Assembly: GCA_002317475.1 (NCBI GenBank)
Contig: DCIS01000122.1
Span: 1 to 64,000, forward strand
Source of the DNA: Prevotellaceae bacterium UBA1720
GTDB lineage: Bacteria; Bacteroidota; Bacteroidia; Bacteroidales; Bacteroidaceae
Length of the DNA stretch: 64,000 nucleotides
Direction: 5' to 3'
The position numbers were made by a program, and so were the translations under genes. The notes below the pieces were generated by a model. That model saw only the letters and a list, made by a program, of their open reading frames with translations, did not search any database and had not been told where the DNA came from. Every line of letters begins with the position of its first letter. The stretch's first letter is position 1. Below are positions 34,910 through 44,003 of this stretch, one piece after another.

Positions 34910-37900
34910 TTATGCATTATACTCCTGCCAAGACTTGATCTTGATATCCTCGAGCTTCATGGCACATACAGCCTCGATGAAGGCCTTAGCCAGACGTGCA
35001 TTGGTCATCAAGGGAATGTTGTGGTCAATGGCATCACGACGAATGCGATAACCATTGGTCAACTCGCGCTTGGTCTGGTTCTTGGGGATGTTGATAATCA
35101 GGTCGAACTTATGTTCTGCAATCATGTCAATGACATTATTTGCCTGACCTTCCTCATCGGGCCATGCCACTACCTCGCAATCCACGCCGTTGTCATTAAG
35201 GAACTTAGCAGTACCACCAGTTGCATAGATCGTGTAGCCGTTCTTCACCAACTGCTGAGCGGGCTCGAGCAACTGAACCTTTGCCTTAGCACCACCACTT
35301 GAGAGCAGGATGTTCTGCTTGGGCAACTTATAACCCGTAGCAATCAGTGAGTTAAGGATAGCCTCGTTCAGATCGTCACCCATACAACCCACCTCACCGG
35401 TAGAGCTCATGTCTACGCCCAATACAGGGTCGGCATTACTCAAACGATTGAATGAGAACTGACTGGCCTTCACACCAATACGGTCAATATCAAACTCACT
35501 CTTCTCGGGACGGCTATAGGGAGCATCCAACATGATCTTCGTTGCCGTCTCAATGAAGTTGCGCTTCAATATCTTAGACACGAATGGGAATGAACGAGAG
35601 GCACGGAGGTTACACTCGATCACCTTCACCTCACGGTTCTTTGCCAGGAACTGGATATTGAAAGGACCAGAGATGTTCAACTCTGCTGCAATACGGCGAG
35701 CAATCTTCTTGATCTGACGAACGGTAGAGAAGTAGATGTTTTGTGCAGGGAAGACCATAGTAGCATCACCCGAGTGAACACCAGCATACTCAACATGCTC
35801 AGAGATAGCGTACTCAACCACCTCACCCTTGTCGGCAACAGCGTCAAACTCAATCTCCTTGGTGTCCTGCATGAACTGGCTAACCACTACGGGGAACTCC
35901 TTGCTCACCTCAGTAGCCATACCCAGGAAGCGCTCCAACTGCTCATCATCGTAGCAGACATTCATGGCAGCACCAGAGAGCACGTATGAAGGACGAACCA
36001 GTACGGGATAACCTACCTTCTCAACGAACTCCTTGATATCATCCATTGAGGTCAAGGCACGCCAAGCGGGCTGATCAATACCCAGTTTGTCAAGCATAGC
36101 AGAGAACTTGTCGCGGTTCTCGGCACGGTCGATATCAACAGGTGAGGTACCCAGTACAGGCACACCCTGACGATGCAACTTCATAGCCAGGTTGTTTGGA
36201 ATCTGACCACCTACAGACACAATCACACCACGAGGCTGCTCCAGGTCGATGACATCGAGTACACGCTCCATGGAGAGTTCGTCAAAGTACAGACGGTCAC
36301 ACATATCGTAGTCAGTTGATACGGTCTCGGGGTTGTAGTTGATCATAATGGACTTGTAGCCCAACTTACGAGCGGTATTGATAGCGTTTACTGAACACCA
36401 GTCAAACTCAACAGAAGAACCAATGCGGTAAGCACCAGAACCCAGTACGATGACCGACTTCTCATTCTTGTACCAGTCAATGCTGTGAGCCTGAGGTTTC
36501 AGACAACGAGCCTTCCACTCCTCGGTGGTCAGGGTATCAGCATTAGTAGGCTCAACCTCACCCAGATAGGTAAAGTAAAGGTAGTTGGTCAACTCAGGAT
36601 GCTCACCACCTACAGTCTCAATACGACGTACGGTAGGCAGAATGCCACGCTGTTTGCGCTCCTTACGAACCTCGAGGTTAGCCTTCTCCATGTTACCTTC
36701 GGGTTTCAGCACGAAACGAGCAATCTGGAAGTCAGAGAAACCAGCACCCTTCACTTCGCGCATCTTCTCGTCTGAGATCTCCTCAAGACTGTTGTAAGCC
36801 TGCAACTCGTGCTTCAGGTCTACAATGTGCTTCATACGACTGAGGAACCAAGGGTCAATCTTAGTCAGCTCCTCAATACGCTCGATGCTGTAACCTTCCT
36901 CCAGAGCCTGTGCAATAGCGAAGATACGAAGGTCAGTGGGGTTAGCCAACTCCTCGTCGAGGTTATCGAACTTGGTGTGATCGTTACCCACGAAACCATG
37001 CATGCCCTGACCAATCATACGCAGACCCTTCTGCAGCATCTCCTCAAAGCTTCGACCAATACTCATGATCTCACCTACTGACTTCATTGAAGAACCGATC
37101 AGACGGCTCACACCAGCGAACTTGGTGAGGTCCCAACGGGGAATCTTACAGATCATGTAGTCCAGAGAGGGAGCCACATAAGCACTATTGGGAGTGCCCA
37201 TCTCGCCAATCTGGTCGAGGGTGTAGCCTAATGCGATCTTTGCTGCTACGAAGGCCAAGGGATAACCAGTTGCCTTTGAAGCCAAGGCAGATGAACGACT
37301 CAGACGAGCATTGATCTCGATGATACGGTAGTCGTTGGTCTGAGCGTTGAAAGCAAACTGAATGTTACACTCACCCACGATGTTGAGGTGACGTACACAA
37401 CGACGGCTGATATCCTGGAGGTACTCTACCTGCTCCTTGGTCAGAGACATGGTGGGAGCCACAACGATTGACTCACCAGTATGAATACCCAGGGGGTCGA
37501 AGTTCTCCATTGAGGCAACGGTGAAGCAGTGGTCGTTGGCATCACGGATGCACTCGAACTCAATCTCCTTCCAGCCCTTCAATGACTCCTCAACGAGTAC
37601 CTGAGGTGCAAAGGTAAAGGCACTCTCGGCAATCTCCTTGAACTTCTCCTCGGTAGGACAAACGCCTGAACCCAGACCACCCAGTGCGTAAGCTGAACGG
37701 ATCATGATGGGATAACCGATCTTACGAGCTGCTGCTACTGCATCCTCCATGTTCTCGCAAGCCTGTGACACGGGTACCTTGAGGTCCACCTTGTTCAGCT
37801 CCTTGACAAAGAGGTCACGGTCCTCGGTGTTCATGATAGCCTCGACGCTGGTACCCAGCACCTCAACACCGTACTCCTTCAGTACACCGCTCTGATAGAG

Positions 37901-38197
37901 GGCAGTACCTACGTTCAGACCCGTCTGTCCACCCCAAGCCAGCATGATGCCGTCAGGACGTTCCTTCTTGATGATCTCGGTGATGAAATGTGGAGTGATA
38001 GGCAGGAAGTAAACCTTATCAGCGATACCCTCGCTGGTCTGGATAGTAGCAATGTTGGGATTCACCAACACGCTGCTGATGCCTTCCTCACGCAGCGCCT
38101 TCAGCGCCTGTGAACCAGAGTAATCGAACTCGCCAGCCTGGCCAATCTTCAAGGCGCCTGAACCCAATACCAGCACCTTCTTCAGTTTCTCTTTCAT
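34910..38197 (-). CDS. carB: Carbamoyl-phosphate synthase large subunit
   Basis: 1095 residues. Two homologous ATP-grasp halves: KKVLVLGSGALKIGQAGEFDYSGSQA at the start and KSVIVLGSGAYRIGSSVEFDWCSVNA near residue 580, each followed by its metal and ATP-binding segments (NARLSRSSALASKATGYPLA; NLRASRSFPFVSK). The last 130 residues form the MGS allosteric domain (LLSSGGAKAKVQLLEPAQQL, YATGGTAKFL). It makes carbamoyl phosphate for pyrimidines and arginine with the CarA glutaminase, which is not in this window. Slightly longer than the usual 1070. A terminator closes the upstream rsmA transcript at 38245-38276. Confidence 0.96.
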   Translation of the reverse strand: MKEKLKKVLVLGSGALKIGQAGEFDYSGSQALKALREEGISSVLVNPNIATIQTSEGIADKVYFLPITPHFITEIIKKERPDGIMLAWGGQTGLNVGTALYQSGVLKEYGVEVLGTSVEAIMNTEDRDLFVKELNKVDLKVPVSQACENMEDAVAAARKIGYPIMIRSAYALGGLGSGVCPTEEKFKEIAESAFTFAPQVLVEESLKGWKEIEFECIRDANDHCFTVASMENFDPLGIHTGESIVVAPTMSLTKEQVEYLQDISRRCVRHLNIVGECNIQFAFNAQTNDYRIIEINARLSRSSALASKATGYPLAFVAAKIALGYTLDQIGEMGTPNSAYVAPSLDYMICKIPRWDLTKFAGVSRLIGSSMKSVGEIMSIGRSFEEMLQKGLRMIGQGMHGFVGNDHTKFDNLDEELANPTDLRIFAIAQALEEGYSIERIEELTKIDPWFLSRMKHIVDLKHELQAYNSLEEISDEKMREVKGAGFSDFQIARFVLKPEGNMEKANLEVRKERKQRGILPTVRRIETVGGEHPELTNYLYFTYLGEVEPTNADTLTTEEWKARCLKPQAHSIDWYKNEKSVIVLGSGAYRIGSSVEFDWCSVNAINTARKLGYKSIMINYNPETVSTDYDMCDRLYFDELSMERVLDVIDLEQPRGVIVSVGGQIPNNLAMKLHRQGVPVLGTSPVDIDRAENRDKFSAMLDKLGIDQPAWRALTSMDDIKEFVEKVGYPVLVRPSYVLSGAAMNVCYDDEQLERFLGMATEVSKEFPVVVSQFMQDTKEIEFDAVADKGEVVEYAISEHVEYAGVHSGDATMVFPAQNIYFSTVRQIKKIARRIAAELNISGPFNIQFLAKNREVKVIECNLRASRSFPFVSKILKRNFIETATKIMLDAPYSRPEKSEFDIDRIGVKASQFSFNRLSNADPVLGVDMSSTGEVGCMGDDLNEAILNSLIATGYKLPKQNILLSSGGAKAKVQLLEPAQQLVKNGYTIYATGGTAKFLNDNGVDCEVVAWPDEEGQANNVIDMIAEHKFDLIINIPKNQTKRELTNGYRIRRDAIDHNIPLMTNARLAKAFIEAVCAMKLEDIKIKSWQEYNA

Positions 38198-38244
38198 GAT
38201 CTATTCTGTTTTTAGTTCTATAATTCTCTTATACCTTTTATATA

Positions 38245-38276
38245 TAAAAAAAGACGTGGGGGAAAATAACCACGTC
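38245..38276 (-). terminator. Terminator upstream of carB (end of rsmA transcript)
   Basis: On the minus strand GACGTGG ... CCACGTC (38276 to 38253) followed by seven to eight T. It separates rsmA from carB even though rsmA ends 260 bases earlier; the gap contains two 27-bp palindromes. Confidence 0.8.
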
Positions 38277-38422
38277 TTCAATATATTATATCAATAAGTC
38301 AGCAAATGAATGAAAATGGAAAAGGGAAACAGCAACACTACCACCGAGGGATGGGGTGAGCAGGAAGATGCTCTGAGTGCTTGTGAATTGTTTCTGTTCC
38401 ATGTTCTCTTTACCTTGATTGT

Positions 38423-38490
38423 GAATAACGGGGTCAGACCCCATTGTTCATTTTCGTGTGCATGAATAACGGGGTCAGACCCCATTGTTC
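38423..38490 (+). repeat. 27-bp GGGGTC palindromes, copies 3 and 4 in tandem
   Basis: Two palindromes (38423-38449, 38464-38490) as part of a 41-bp tandem unit that also includes ATTTTCGnGTGCA. They lie 45 bases from the rsmA stop. The rest of the gap 38277-38422 shows no gene or further structure. Confidence 0.88.
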
Positions 38491-38535
38491 ATTTTCGCGT
38501 GCAAAGTTACGACATTTATCGGGAATGTGCAAGTA

Positions 38536-39360
38536 CTATCCCAATTTTGTAGCGAGTAAATTTGTAATTTCCACAAACTGCTGCACGGAGAGTTGTTCGG
38601 GACGCTGGTTGAAGATGTCTGCAGAGAGCATCTCGGTAAAGTCCACCTGTGCCTCTCCTGCCTGCTGACGTTGGTTGTTGAGGTCAGCCAGAAGGGGACG
38701 GATATTGTTGCGCAGTGTTTTGCGACGCTGGTTGAAGGTGGTCTTCACCACACGTTTGAACAGCACCTCGTCACAACCCAGTTCCTTGACATCGTTCCTG
38801 GTCATGCGTATCACGGCAGATTTCACCTTTGGTGGAGGATTGAACACATGCTCGTGCACGGTGAAGAGGTACTCCACGTCATACCATGCCTGGATGAGGA
38901 CACTCAGAATGCCGTAAGCCTTACAACCGGGATTAGCGGTGATGCGTTCTGCCACCTCTTTCTGAATCATACCGGTACAGCAGGGGATGAGGTTCTTGTT
39001 GTCCAACATCTTGAAAAAGATCTGACTGGAGATGTTGTAGGGATAGTTGCCGGTAAGGACGAAGGGTTGTCCGTCAAACGTACGGTCCAGGTGCATCTTC
39101 AGGAAATCGTCCTCGATGATGCCCTCCTCCAGGGCGGGAAAATGCTCACGAAGGTAAGCTACAGACTCAAAGTCAATCTCAACGACTTTCAGCGTACGAG
39201 GCTTCTTGACCAGGTACTGTGTCATCACACCCATACCCGGTCCAACCTCCAGCACGGGGATATCGGGACAGGCATCCACGGTATCTGCAATGGCACTGGC
39301 TATGGATAAATCCGTCAAAAAGTGTTGTCCAAGGAACTTTTTTGGCTTAACAGTCTTCAT
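38536..39360 (-). CDS. rsmA: 16S rRNA (adenine1518/1519-N6)-dimethyltransferase
   Basis: 274 residues from ATG 39360 (MKTVKPKKFLGQHFLTD). The frame extends 11 codons further, but a -7 box sits at 39391-39398. Motifs: FLGQHFL, VLEVGPGMGVMTQYL (SAM), GNYPYNISSQIFFKML (motif IV) and FNQRRKTLRNNI. RsmA (KsgA) dimethylates two adenines in the 3' hairpin of 16S rRNA during late 30S assembly; loss gives kasugamycin resistance. It reads towards carB. Confidence 0.95.
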   Translation of the reverse strand: MKTVKPKKFLGQHFLTDLSIASAIADTVDACPDIPVLEVGPGMGVMTQYLVKKPRTLKVVEIDFESVAYLREHFPALEEGIIEDDFLKMHLDRTFDGQPFVLTGNYPYNISSQIFFKMLDNKNLIPCCTGMIQKEVAERITANPGCKAYGILSVLIQAWYDVEYLFTVHEHVFNPPPKVKSAVIRMTRNDVKELGCDEVLFKRVVKTTFNQRRKTLRNNIRPLLADLNNQRQQAGEAQVDFTEMLSADIFNQRPEQLSVQQFVEITNLLATKLG

Positions 39361-39390
39361 CTTTCCGCTTTTTTTCGTATTTTTGCGGTG

Positions 39391-39398
39391 CAAAGGTA
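39391..39398 (-). promoter_or_regulatory. -7 box for rsmA
   Basis: TACCTTTG on the minus strand, 31 bases before ATG 39360. No clear -33 TTTG. Confidence 0.5.
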
Positions 39399-39488
39399 CG
39401 CAGAAAAATTAATAATTAACAATTAATAATGAAAAATTGGTGCCTGAGTAAAACAAAATCATTCAAAACCACGGTAATACCATAAGAA

Positions 39489-40490
39489 TTGAAAATCATT
39501 GAGAACATAGCGAAAGTACTGATTCCCCTCCTTATTGGTGGTGTCATCCTATGGTGGATGTACCGTGACATTGCCTGGGAGGATATCAGACAGGAAGTGA
39601 CGACGGAGATGGACTGGACTTGGATGCTCCTTAGTCTGCCCTTTGGTATCACGGCGCAATTGTTCCGTGCCCTTCGTTGGCGTCAAGCCCTCGAACCCAT
39701 GGGTGAAAAGGTACGTCGCCATACCTGTATCAACGCCATCTTCCTCAGTTATGGCAGTTCGTTGGTAGTGCCACGCGTGGGTGAGTTCCTGCGTTGCGGT
39801 GTACTGAAACGCTGGGATGGGGTCAGTTTCTCACGTGGTATTGGTACGGTAGTGACGGAGCGTGTAGTGGATGTGGTGATGATCCTCATCCTCAGTGCCA
39901 TCACGGTGTTGCTGCAGTTGCCCGTGTTCATCCGTATTGCCCGCGAGACGGGTATGTCCATGGATGGTGTGCTGAGCAGTTTCTCCCTTACGGGCTATCT
40001 GGTCACAGCGTTCTGCCTCATACTGATTGGCGGCATGACATGGTGGGCCAGTCGTAAGTTTGACTTCCTGAGCAAGGTGCATGGCATGTTCCAGGAACTC
40101 AAGACGGGCCTTTTCAGCATCCGTTATATCCGCAAACGCTGGCTCTTCATTGCCTACTCCCTGGGTATCTGGATCAGCTATTTCCTGCATTTCTACCTCA
40201 CGTTCTACTGCTTCACGTATACGGCACATCTCGGGCTCAACGTGGCACTCGTAGCTTTCGTCGTAGGTACGTTTGCCGTACTCGTGCCCACGCCCAATGG
40301 TGCTGGTCCCTGGCATTTCGCGGTGAAGACGGTACTGATGCTCTATGGCGTCAGTCAGGTCAGCGGAGCCATGTTTGCCCTCATCGTCCACACCATCCAG
40401 ACCGCCCTCGTGGCCTTGCTTGGTATCTGGTCGGTGATAGCACTGGCCTTACAGACCCGCCACCCCTTGAAAAGGGATATAACCCATTAA
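39489..40490 (+). CDS. Flippase-like / lysylphosphatidylglycerol synthase TM-domain protein (UPF0104)
   Basis: 333 residues starting with TTG at 39489 (no ATG fits the family start). Polytopic, about eight membrane helices. Family signatures: LRWRQALEPMGEKV (about 60-73), YGSSLVVPRVGEFLRCGVLKRWDGVSF (about 87-113), TVVTERVVDVVMIL and VPTPNGAGPWHFAV. This is the membrane part seen in MprF-like lipid flippases without the synthase domain; the transported lipid is unknown. Stands alone, 29 bases before pepD. Confidence 0.82.
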   Translation: MKIIENIAKVLIPLLIGGVILWWMYRDIAWEDIRQEVTTEMDWTWMLLSLPFGITAQLFRALRWRQALEPMGEKVRRHTCINAIFLSYGSSLVVPRVGEFLRCGVLKRWDGVSFSRGIGTVVTERVVDVVMILILSAITVLLQLPVFIRIARETGMSMDGVLSSFSLTGYLVTAFCLILIGGMTWWASRKFDFLSKVHGMFQELKTGLFSIRYIRKRWLFIAYSLGIWISYFLHFYLTFYCFTYTAHLGLNVALVAFVVGTFAVLVPTPNGAGPWHFAVKTVLMLYGVSQVSGAMFALIVHTIQTALVALLGIWSVIALALQTRHPLKRDITH

Positions 40491-40519
40491 TATCCATTAT
40501 TTCTAAAACATAAAACACT

Positions 40520-41974
40520 ATGACAATTCAAGAACTTGATCCCCAGATTATCTGGAAGAATTTCTATCTGTTGACACAAGTACCTCGTCCAAGTGGTCAC
40601 CTGGAGAAGGTACAGCAGTTCCTGCTCGACTGGGCCAAGGAGCGTGGCATTGAGGCATGGAAGGACAATGCTGAGAACATCGTGATGCGCAAGCCCGCCA
40701 CTCCCGGCTATGAGAATCGTCAGACTGCCGTACTGCAGGCTCACATGGATATGGTGCCTCAGAAGGTGGACGAGAGCAATCATAACTTCGAGACCGACCC
40801 TATCGAGACCTACATTGATGGTGATTGGGTAAAGGCAAAGGGTACAACCTTAGGTTCGGATGACGGTATGGGTGTAGCTGCCATGATGGCTGTCTTTGAG
40901 AGCAATGACCTCGAGCACGGACCACTGGAGGCCCTCATCACGGCTGACGAGGAGACCTGCATGTATGGTGTGAACAACCTCTCGGCTGATACCTTGAAGG
41001 GTGACATCCTGCTGAACATTGACAATGAGACCATGGGCGAGTTCGTCATCGGTAGTGCTGGTGGTGTGAACATCACTGCTTCGCTGGGTTACAAGGAGGT
41101 GGAGCCCGAGCAGGGTGACGTAGCTATGAAGATTACCTTGAAGGACCTCAAGGGTGGACACTCTGGTCTGGAGATCTGCGAGGGTCGTGCCAATGCCAAT
41201 AAGTTGATGGCTCGCGTCGTTCGTCAGGCTATCCAGGATGATGATGCACGTCTCTGTTCATGGCATGGTGGTAACATGCGCAATGCCATTCCCCGTACCG
41301 CTGAGGTAGTGCTGACCATCCCCGCTGAGAACCAGGACGACTTGAAGGAGTTGGTAGACTATTGCCGTGGTGTGTTCCTGGCTGAGTTCCGTGGTGTTGA
41401 GGAGGAGTTGACCCTCACCGTAGAGCCTACAGAGATGCCTAAGGGTCAGATGCCCGAGGAGATTCAGGACAACGTAGTGAATGCCATCACGGCTTGTCAT
41501 GACGGTGTGCTGCGCTATATTCCCAGCATTCCCGAGGTGGTTGAGACCAGCTCTAACCTGGGTATCATCAACATCGCTGATGGCGAGGCTACCGTGCTGA
41601 TCCTGGCACGCTCGAGCAACGAGACCATGATGGAGTACATCCAGGAGATGCAGGAGGCTTGCTTCTCGATGGCTGGCATGAAGGTGGAGTATGGTGGTCA
41701 GTATGGTGCTTGGCAGCCCAACTTCGACAGTCCCATCACCGCTACCATGGTACAGGTGCACAAGGATCTCTTTGGCGAGGATGCCAAGGTACAGGTTTGC
41801 CACGCAGGCCTCGAGTGCTCTATCATCGGTGGTGTCTATCCCAAGATGGACCTCGTAAGCTTCGGTCCTACCCTTCGTTCGCCCCACACGCCCAACGAGC
41901 GTTGCAATATCCCCTCAGTGGCTAAGTTCTGGGTGTTCCTGAAGGAGTTGCTGAAGAATATACCGGTGAAGTAG
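40520..41974 (+). CDS. pepD: Aminoacyl-histidine dipeptidase (Xaa-His dipeptidase)
   Basis: 484 residues, M20 metallopeptidase. Metal and catalytic residues: LQAHMDMVPQK (about 75-85), LGSDDGMGVAAMM (about 112-124), TADEETCMYGVNNL (about 144-157; Glu pair), HSGLEI, and HAGLECSIIGG near residue 430. It hydrolyses dipeptides such as beta-Ala-His. Codon use is strongly biased towards a small set of codons, which suggests high expression. Downstream comes a long CCTAGG array and then a terminator. Confidence 0.94.
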   Translation: MTIQELDPQIIWKNFYLLTQVPRPSGHLEKVQQFLLDWAKERGIEAWKDNAENIVMRKPATPGYENRQTAVLQAHMDMVPQKVDESNHNFETDPIETYIDGDWVKAKGTTLGSDDGMGVAAMMAVFESNDLEHGPLEALITADEETCMYGVNNLSADTLKGDILLNIDNETMGEFVIGSAGGVNITASLGYKEVEPEQGDVAMKITLKDLKGGHSGLEICEGRANANKLMARVVRQAIQDDDARLCSWHGGNMRNAIPRTAEVVLTIPAENQDDLKELVDYCRGVFLAEFRGVEEELTLTVEPTEMPKGQMPEEIQDNVVNAITACHDGVLRYIPSIPEVVETSSNLGIINIADGEATVLILARSSNETMMEYIQEMQEACFSMAGMKVEYGGQYGAWQPNFDSPITATMVQVHKDLFGEDAKVQVCHAGLECSIIGGVYPKMDLVSFGPTLRSPHTPNERCNIPSVAKFWVFLKELLKNIPVK

Positions 41975-42043
41975 AAGACCCTCCCCCCGCCCTCCCTACC
42001 ACTTCGTTAGGGAGGGAGTAGATACAATTTGACTGTAGGAAAT

Positions 42044-42180
42044 TCTAGGTGGTCCTAGGAAATTCTAGGGAATCCTAGAGAATCCTAGGTAATCCTAGGT
42101 GGTCCTAGGTGGTCCTAGGTGGTCCTAGGTAGTCCTAGGTAATCCTAGGGAAATCCTAGAGAATCCTATATAATCCTAAC
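42044..42180. repeat. 10-bp CCTAGG array (pepD 3' end)
   Basis: Fourteen units starting at 42044, 42054, 42064, 42074, 42084, 42094, 42104, 42114, 42124, 42134, 42144, 42155, 42165 and 42175; most are CCTAGG plus four bases (tggt, taat, gaat). The last two decay. It begins 70 bases after the pepD stop and runs directly into a terminator hairpin. Confidence 0.93.
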
Positions 42181-42216
42181 AAGGGTACTCACGAGAGTGT
42201 GGGTACCCTTATTATT
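42181..42216 (+). terminator. Terminator of pepD
   Basis: AAGGGTAC ... GTACCCTT (42181-42188 and 42203-42210) with extra pairs inside, followed by ATTATTAT. The arms are identical to those of the terminator at 51170. Confidence 0.7.
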
Positions 42217-42230
42217 ATAGTAATTATAGT

Positions 42231-42253
42231 AATTTGTTAGTTAGTTAGGTTAG
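42231..42253 (+). repeat. Solo TTAG element
   Basis: One 23-bp copy after the pepD terminator, followed directly by the 39-bp tandem duplication. Confidence 0.85.
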
Positions 42254-42254
42254 G

Positions 42255-42332
42255 TTGTTAGTATGAAATGCACTGAGGGCTGAGCCTCTTGCGTTGTTAG
42301 TATGCAATGCACTGAGGGCTGAGCCTCTTGCG
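42255..42332. repeat. 39-bp tandem duplication
   Basis: Unit 42255-42293 (TTGTTAGTATGAAATGCACT...) is repeated at 42294-42332 with one difference. The next six bases, TTGTTA, repeat the unit start and contain the stop codon of the 554-residue gene (42336-42338). Confidence 0.88.
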
Positions 42333-42335
42333 TTG

Positions 42336-44000
42336 TTACTTTGCCCCCATGACTTCGGTGGTTTTCTTCAGATATTTCTCTGTGAGTTTGATCACCTGGT
42401 TACGCGTCTTCTCGGCTTCTTTTGAGAGGTAGCCATACTTTCCAATCAAGGCAAGGTGGTGGTTGTTTTGCTTGTTGAAGAACTCCAGCAAAGACTTGTA
42501 GATCTCTTTTTCCAGTTTGGGTTGTGTGGTCAGACCGTATGTCTTTGCGAGCTTGATGAGTTCCTTGATCTGTTTGTCCAGTTGCGTGTTCTGCTGGTAT
42601 ATCTGCTTGAAGTAGATGTCCATGCTGCTCCATTTCCTCACTTTGCTGGAGCCATTGAGGATGATGGTCTTCTCGTTTTGTGTGCCAATCATTTTATACA
42701 AGTCCTCAGTGAGGTCTATGTTCTGCCCGACTGCCATGCTCTTCGCCTCTATGGTTGCTTTCTGCTCAGGGGTGAGCTTTTCGAATGGGTCACTTGATGC
42801 ACGAGATGCCTCTGGGTCATAAACTATTGCCACATCTCCTTCATCATTTATTGCAACAGTATCAGGAATGTAGACATCGTCATCAATGTAGACACCGTCA
42901 TCAATGTAGACACCGTCGGGAACTAAGACTGTATCGGCAATCCAAACGTCCTCATCATACTCATCATACTCGTCATACTCCTCATCATCCTCATAGCCTC
43001 CAGTCAGCTCCACGTCGTCATTCTCATGGCCAAGGAAGAAGCTCCGGTGCGATTTGCGACGTAGGCGTGCCTGGTAGTCGTTGTCGCCTTCGTAGTAGCC
43101 GTTGTGGGTGGTGATGCGGTAGGTCTCACCGGGTATCATGTCGATGTTGGTCCATAGTTTGCAGAGCGAACCATCAGGCATCACGGTACGGATACGTCCT
43201 GCCATAGGTTTGTCGATGTCTACCGTTACACCAAACTGATGGTTCCTTGACACGGGCATGGGGAGCACGTCGTTGTGCGTCTTCATGTACTCTTTCAGCA
43301 CAGAGTATTGGTCGGTCATCATCGACAGTTCGGTCATACGGTCGTAGGTATCAGCCACATAGAAGATGTAGAGCGAGTCGTTGAGGTCGTAGCCCACACG
43401 TCCGTCCAGACGGAAGGTGCTGCTCGAGCTTTCCATGCTCCTCTCGTAGAGGTCAGGGCGGAGCGAGGTGATCTTGTAGATATCGCCCTCTACCGTGCCT
43501 GTTTCGTCTACTCGTTCCCACACGATGGCGTAGGCATCACGCAGTTGTGGATTATCGGGGTTCTTGCAGCACATGAGCCACATCGTCTGCTTGGAATTGG
43601 TGCGCAGGTTCAGACGGTTGACTCGCTGAGAATCCTTGGTGGGAACGGTGAGTTGGAACAGGTCCTCCTTGCCTGGAGTGATGAGCAGGAACTGGTAGCT
43701 CTTGGGCTCGTCCTGTAGAAAACTCTTGCCCACGGCCAGCAGTTCAGGGCTGTTTATACCACACTTGAAGTGGTCGATCTGCTGACGCGACTCTATGATT
43801 CCCGTGTTGGGGTTGCGGTTCACCTCGAAGTGGCGGTTCATGCTGTTTCCGTATTCGAGGTCAATAGCGTTCAGGGCATCCATCACGTGGATGGGGTATG
43901 GACTGTTGTCGGTACTTGCTTTGCGCGTCTTGGGTGTCTGTGCGCTGACTGTGGTTGCGAGGCTGCATGCGATGAGCAGCAAAAGGAATATTTTTTTCAT
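42336..44000 (-). CDS. Exported protein of the sigma-factor operon, unknown function
   Basis: 554 residues with a signal peptide (MKKIFLLLLIACSLATTVSAQ). About 22-330 is a mixed alpha/beta region without recognised motifs. About 325-400 is a strongly acidic, repetitive segment (DDEEYDEYDEYDED, then repeats of GVYIDD). The C-terminal 150 residues (FEKLTPEQKATIEAKSM, TQLDKQIKELIKLAKTYG, KLTEKYLKKT) look helical and charged. I do not recognise the family. It is the third gene of an ECF sigma / anti-sigma operon, 3 bases after the anti-sigma gene, so it may be a structural or effector partner of that system. Confidence 0.7.
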   Translation of the reverse strand: MKKIFLLLLIACSLATTVSAQTPKTRKASTDNSPYPIHVMDALNAIDLEYGNSMNRHFEVNRNPNTGIIESRQQIDHFKCGINSPELLAVGKSFLQDEPKSYQFLLITPGKEDLFQLTVPTKDSQRVNRLNLRTNSKQTMWLMCCKNPDNPQLRDAYAIVWERVDETGTVEGDIYKITSLRPDLYERSMESSSSTFRLDGRVGYDLNDSLYIFYVADTYDRMTELSMMTDQYSVLKEYMKTHNDVLPMPVSRNHQFGVTVDIDKPMAGRIRTVMPDGSLCKLWTNIDMIPGETYRITTHNGYYEGDNDYQARLRRKSHRSFFLGHENDDVELTGGYEDDEEYDEYDEYDEDVWIADTVLVPDGVYIDDGVYIDDDVYIPDTVAINDEGDVAIVYDPEASRASSDPFEKLTPEQKATIEAKSMAVGQNIDLTEDLYKMIGTQNEKTIILNGSSKVRKWSSMDIYFKQIYQQNTQLDKQIKELIKLAKTYGLTTQPKLEKEIYKSLLEFFNKQNNHHLALIGKYGYLSKEAEKTRNQVIKLTEKYLKKTTEVMGAK

Positions 44001-44003
44001 GTC

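Noticed and set aside
38291..38485. 64-residue minus-strand frame between carB and rsmA
   Set aside because: Its sequence derives from the 27-bp palindromes and their flanks, with no support as a gene.
38593..39309. 238-residue open frame antisense to rsmA
   Set aside because: Shadow of a clear RsmA gene; no motif of its own.
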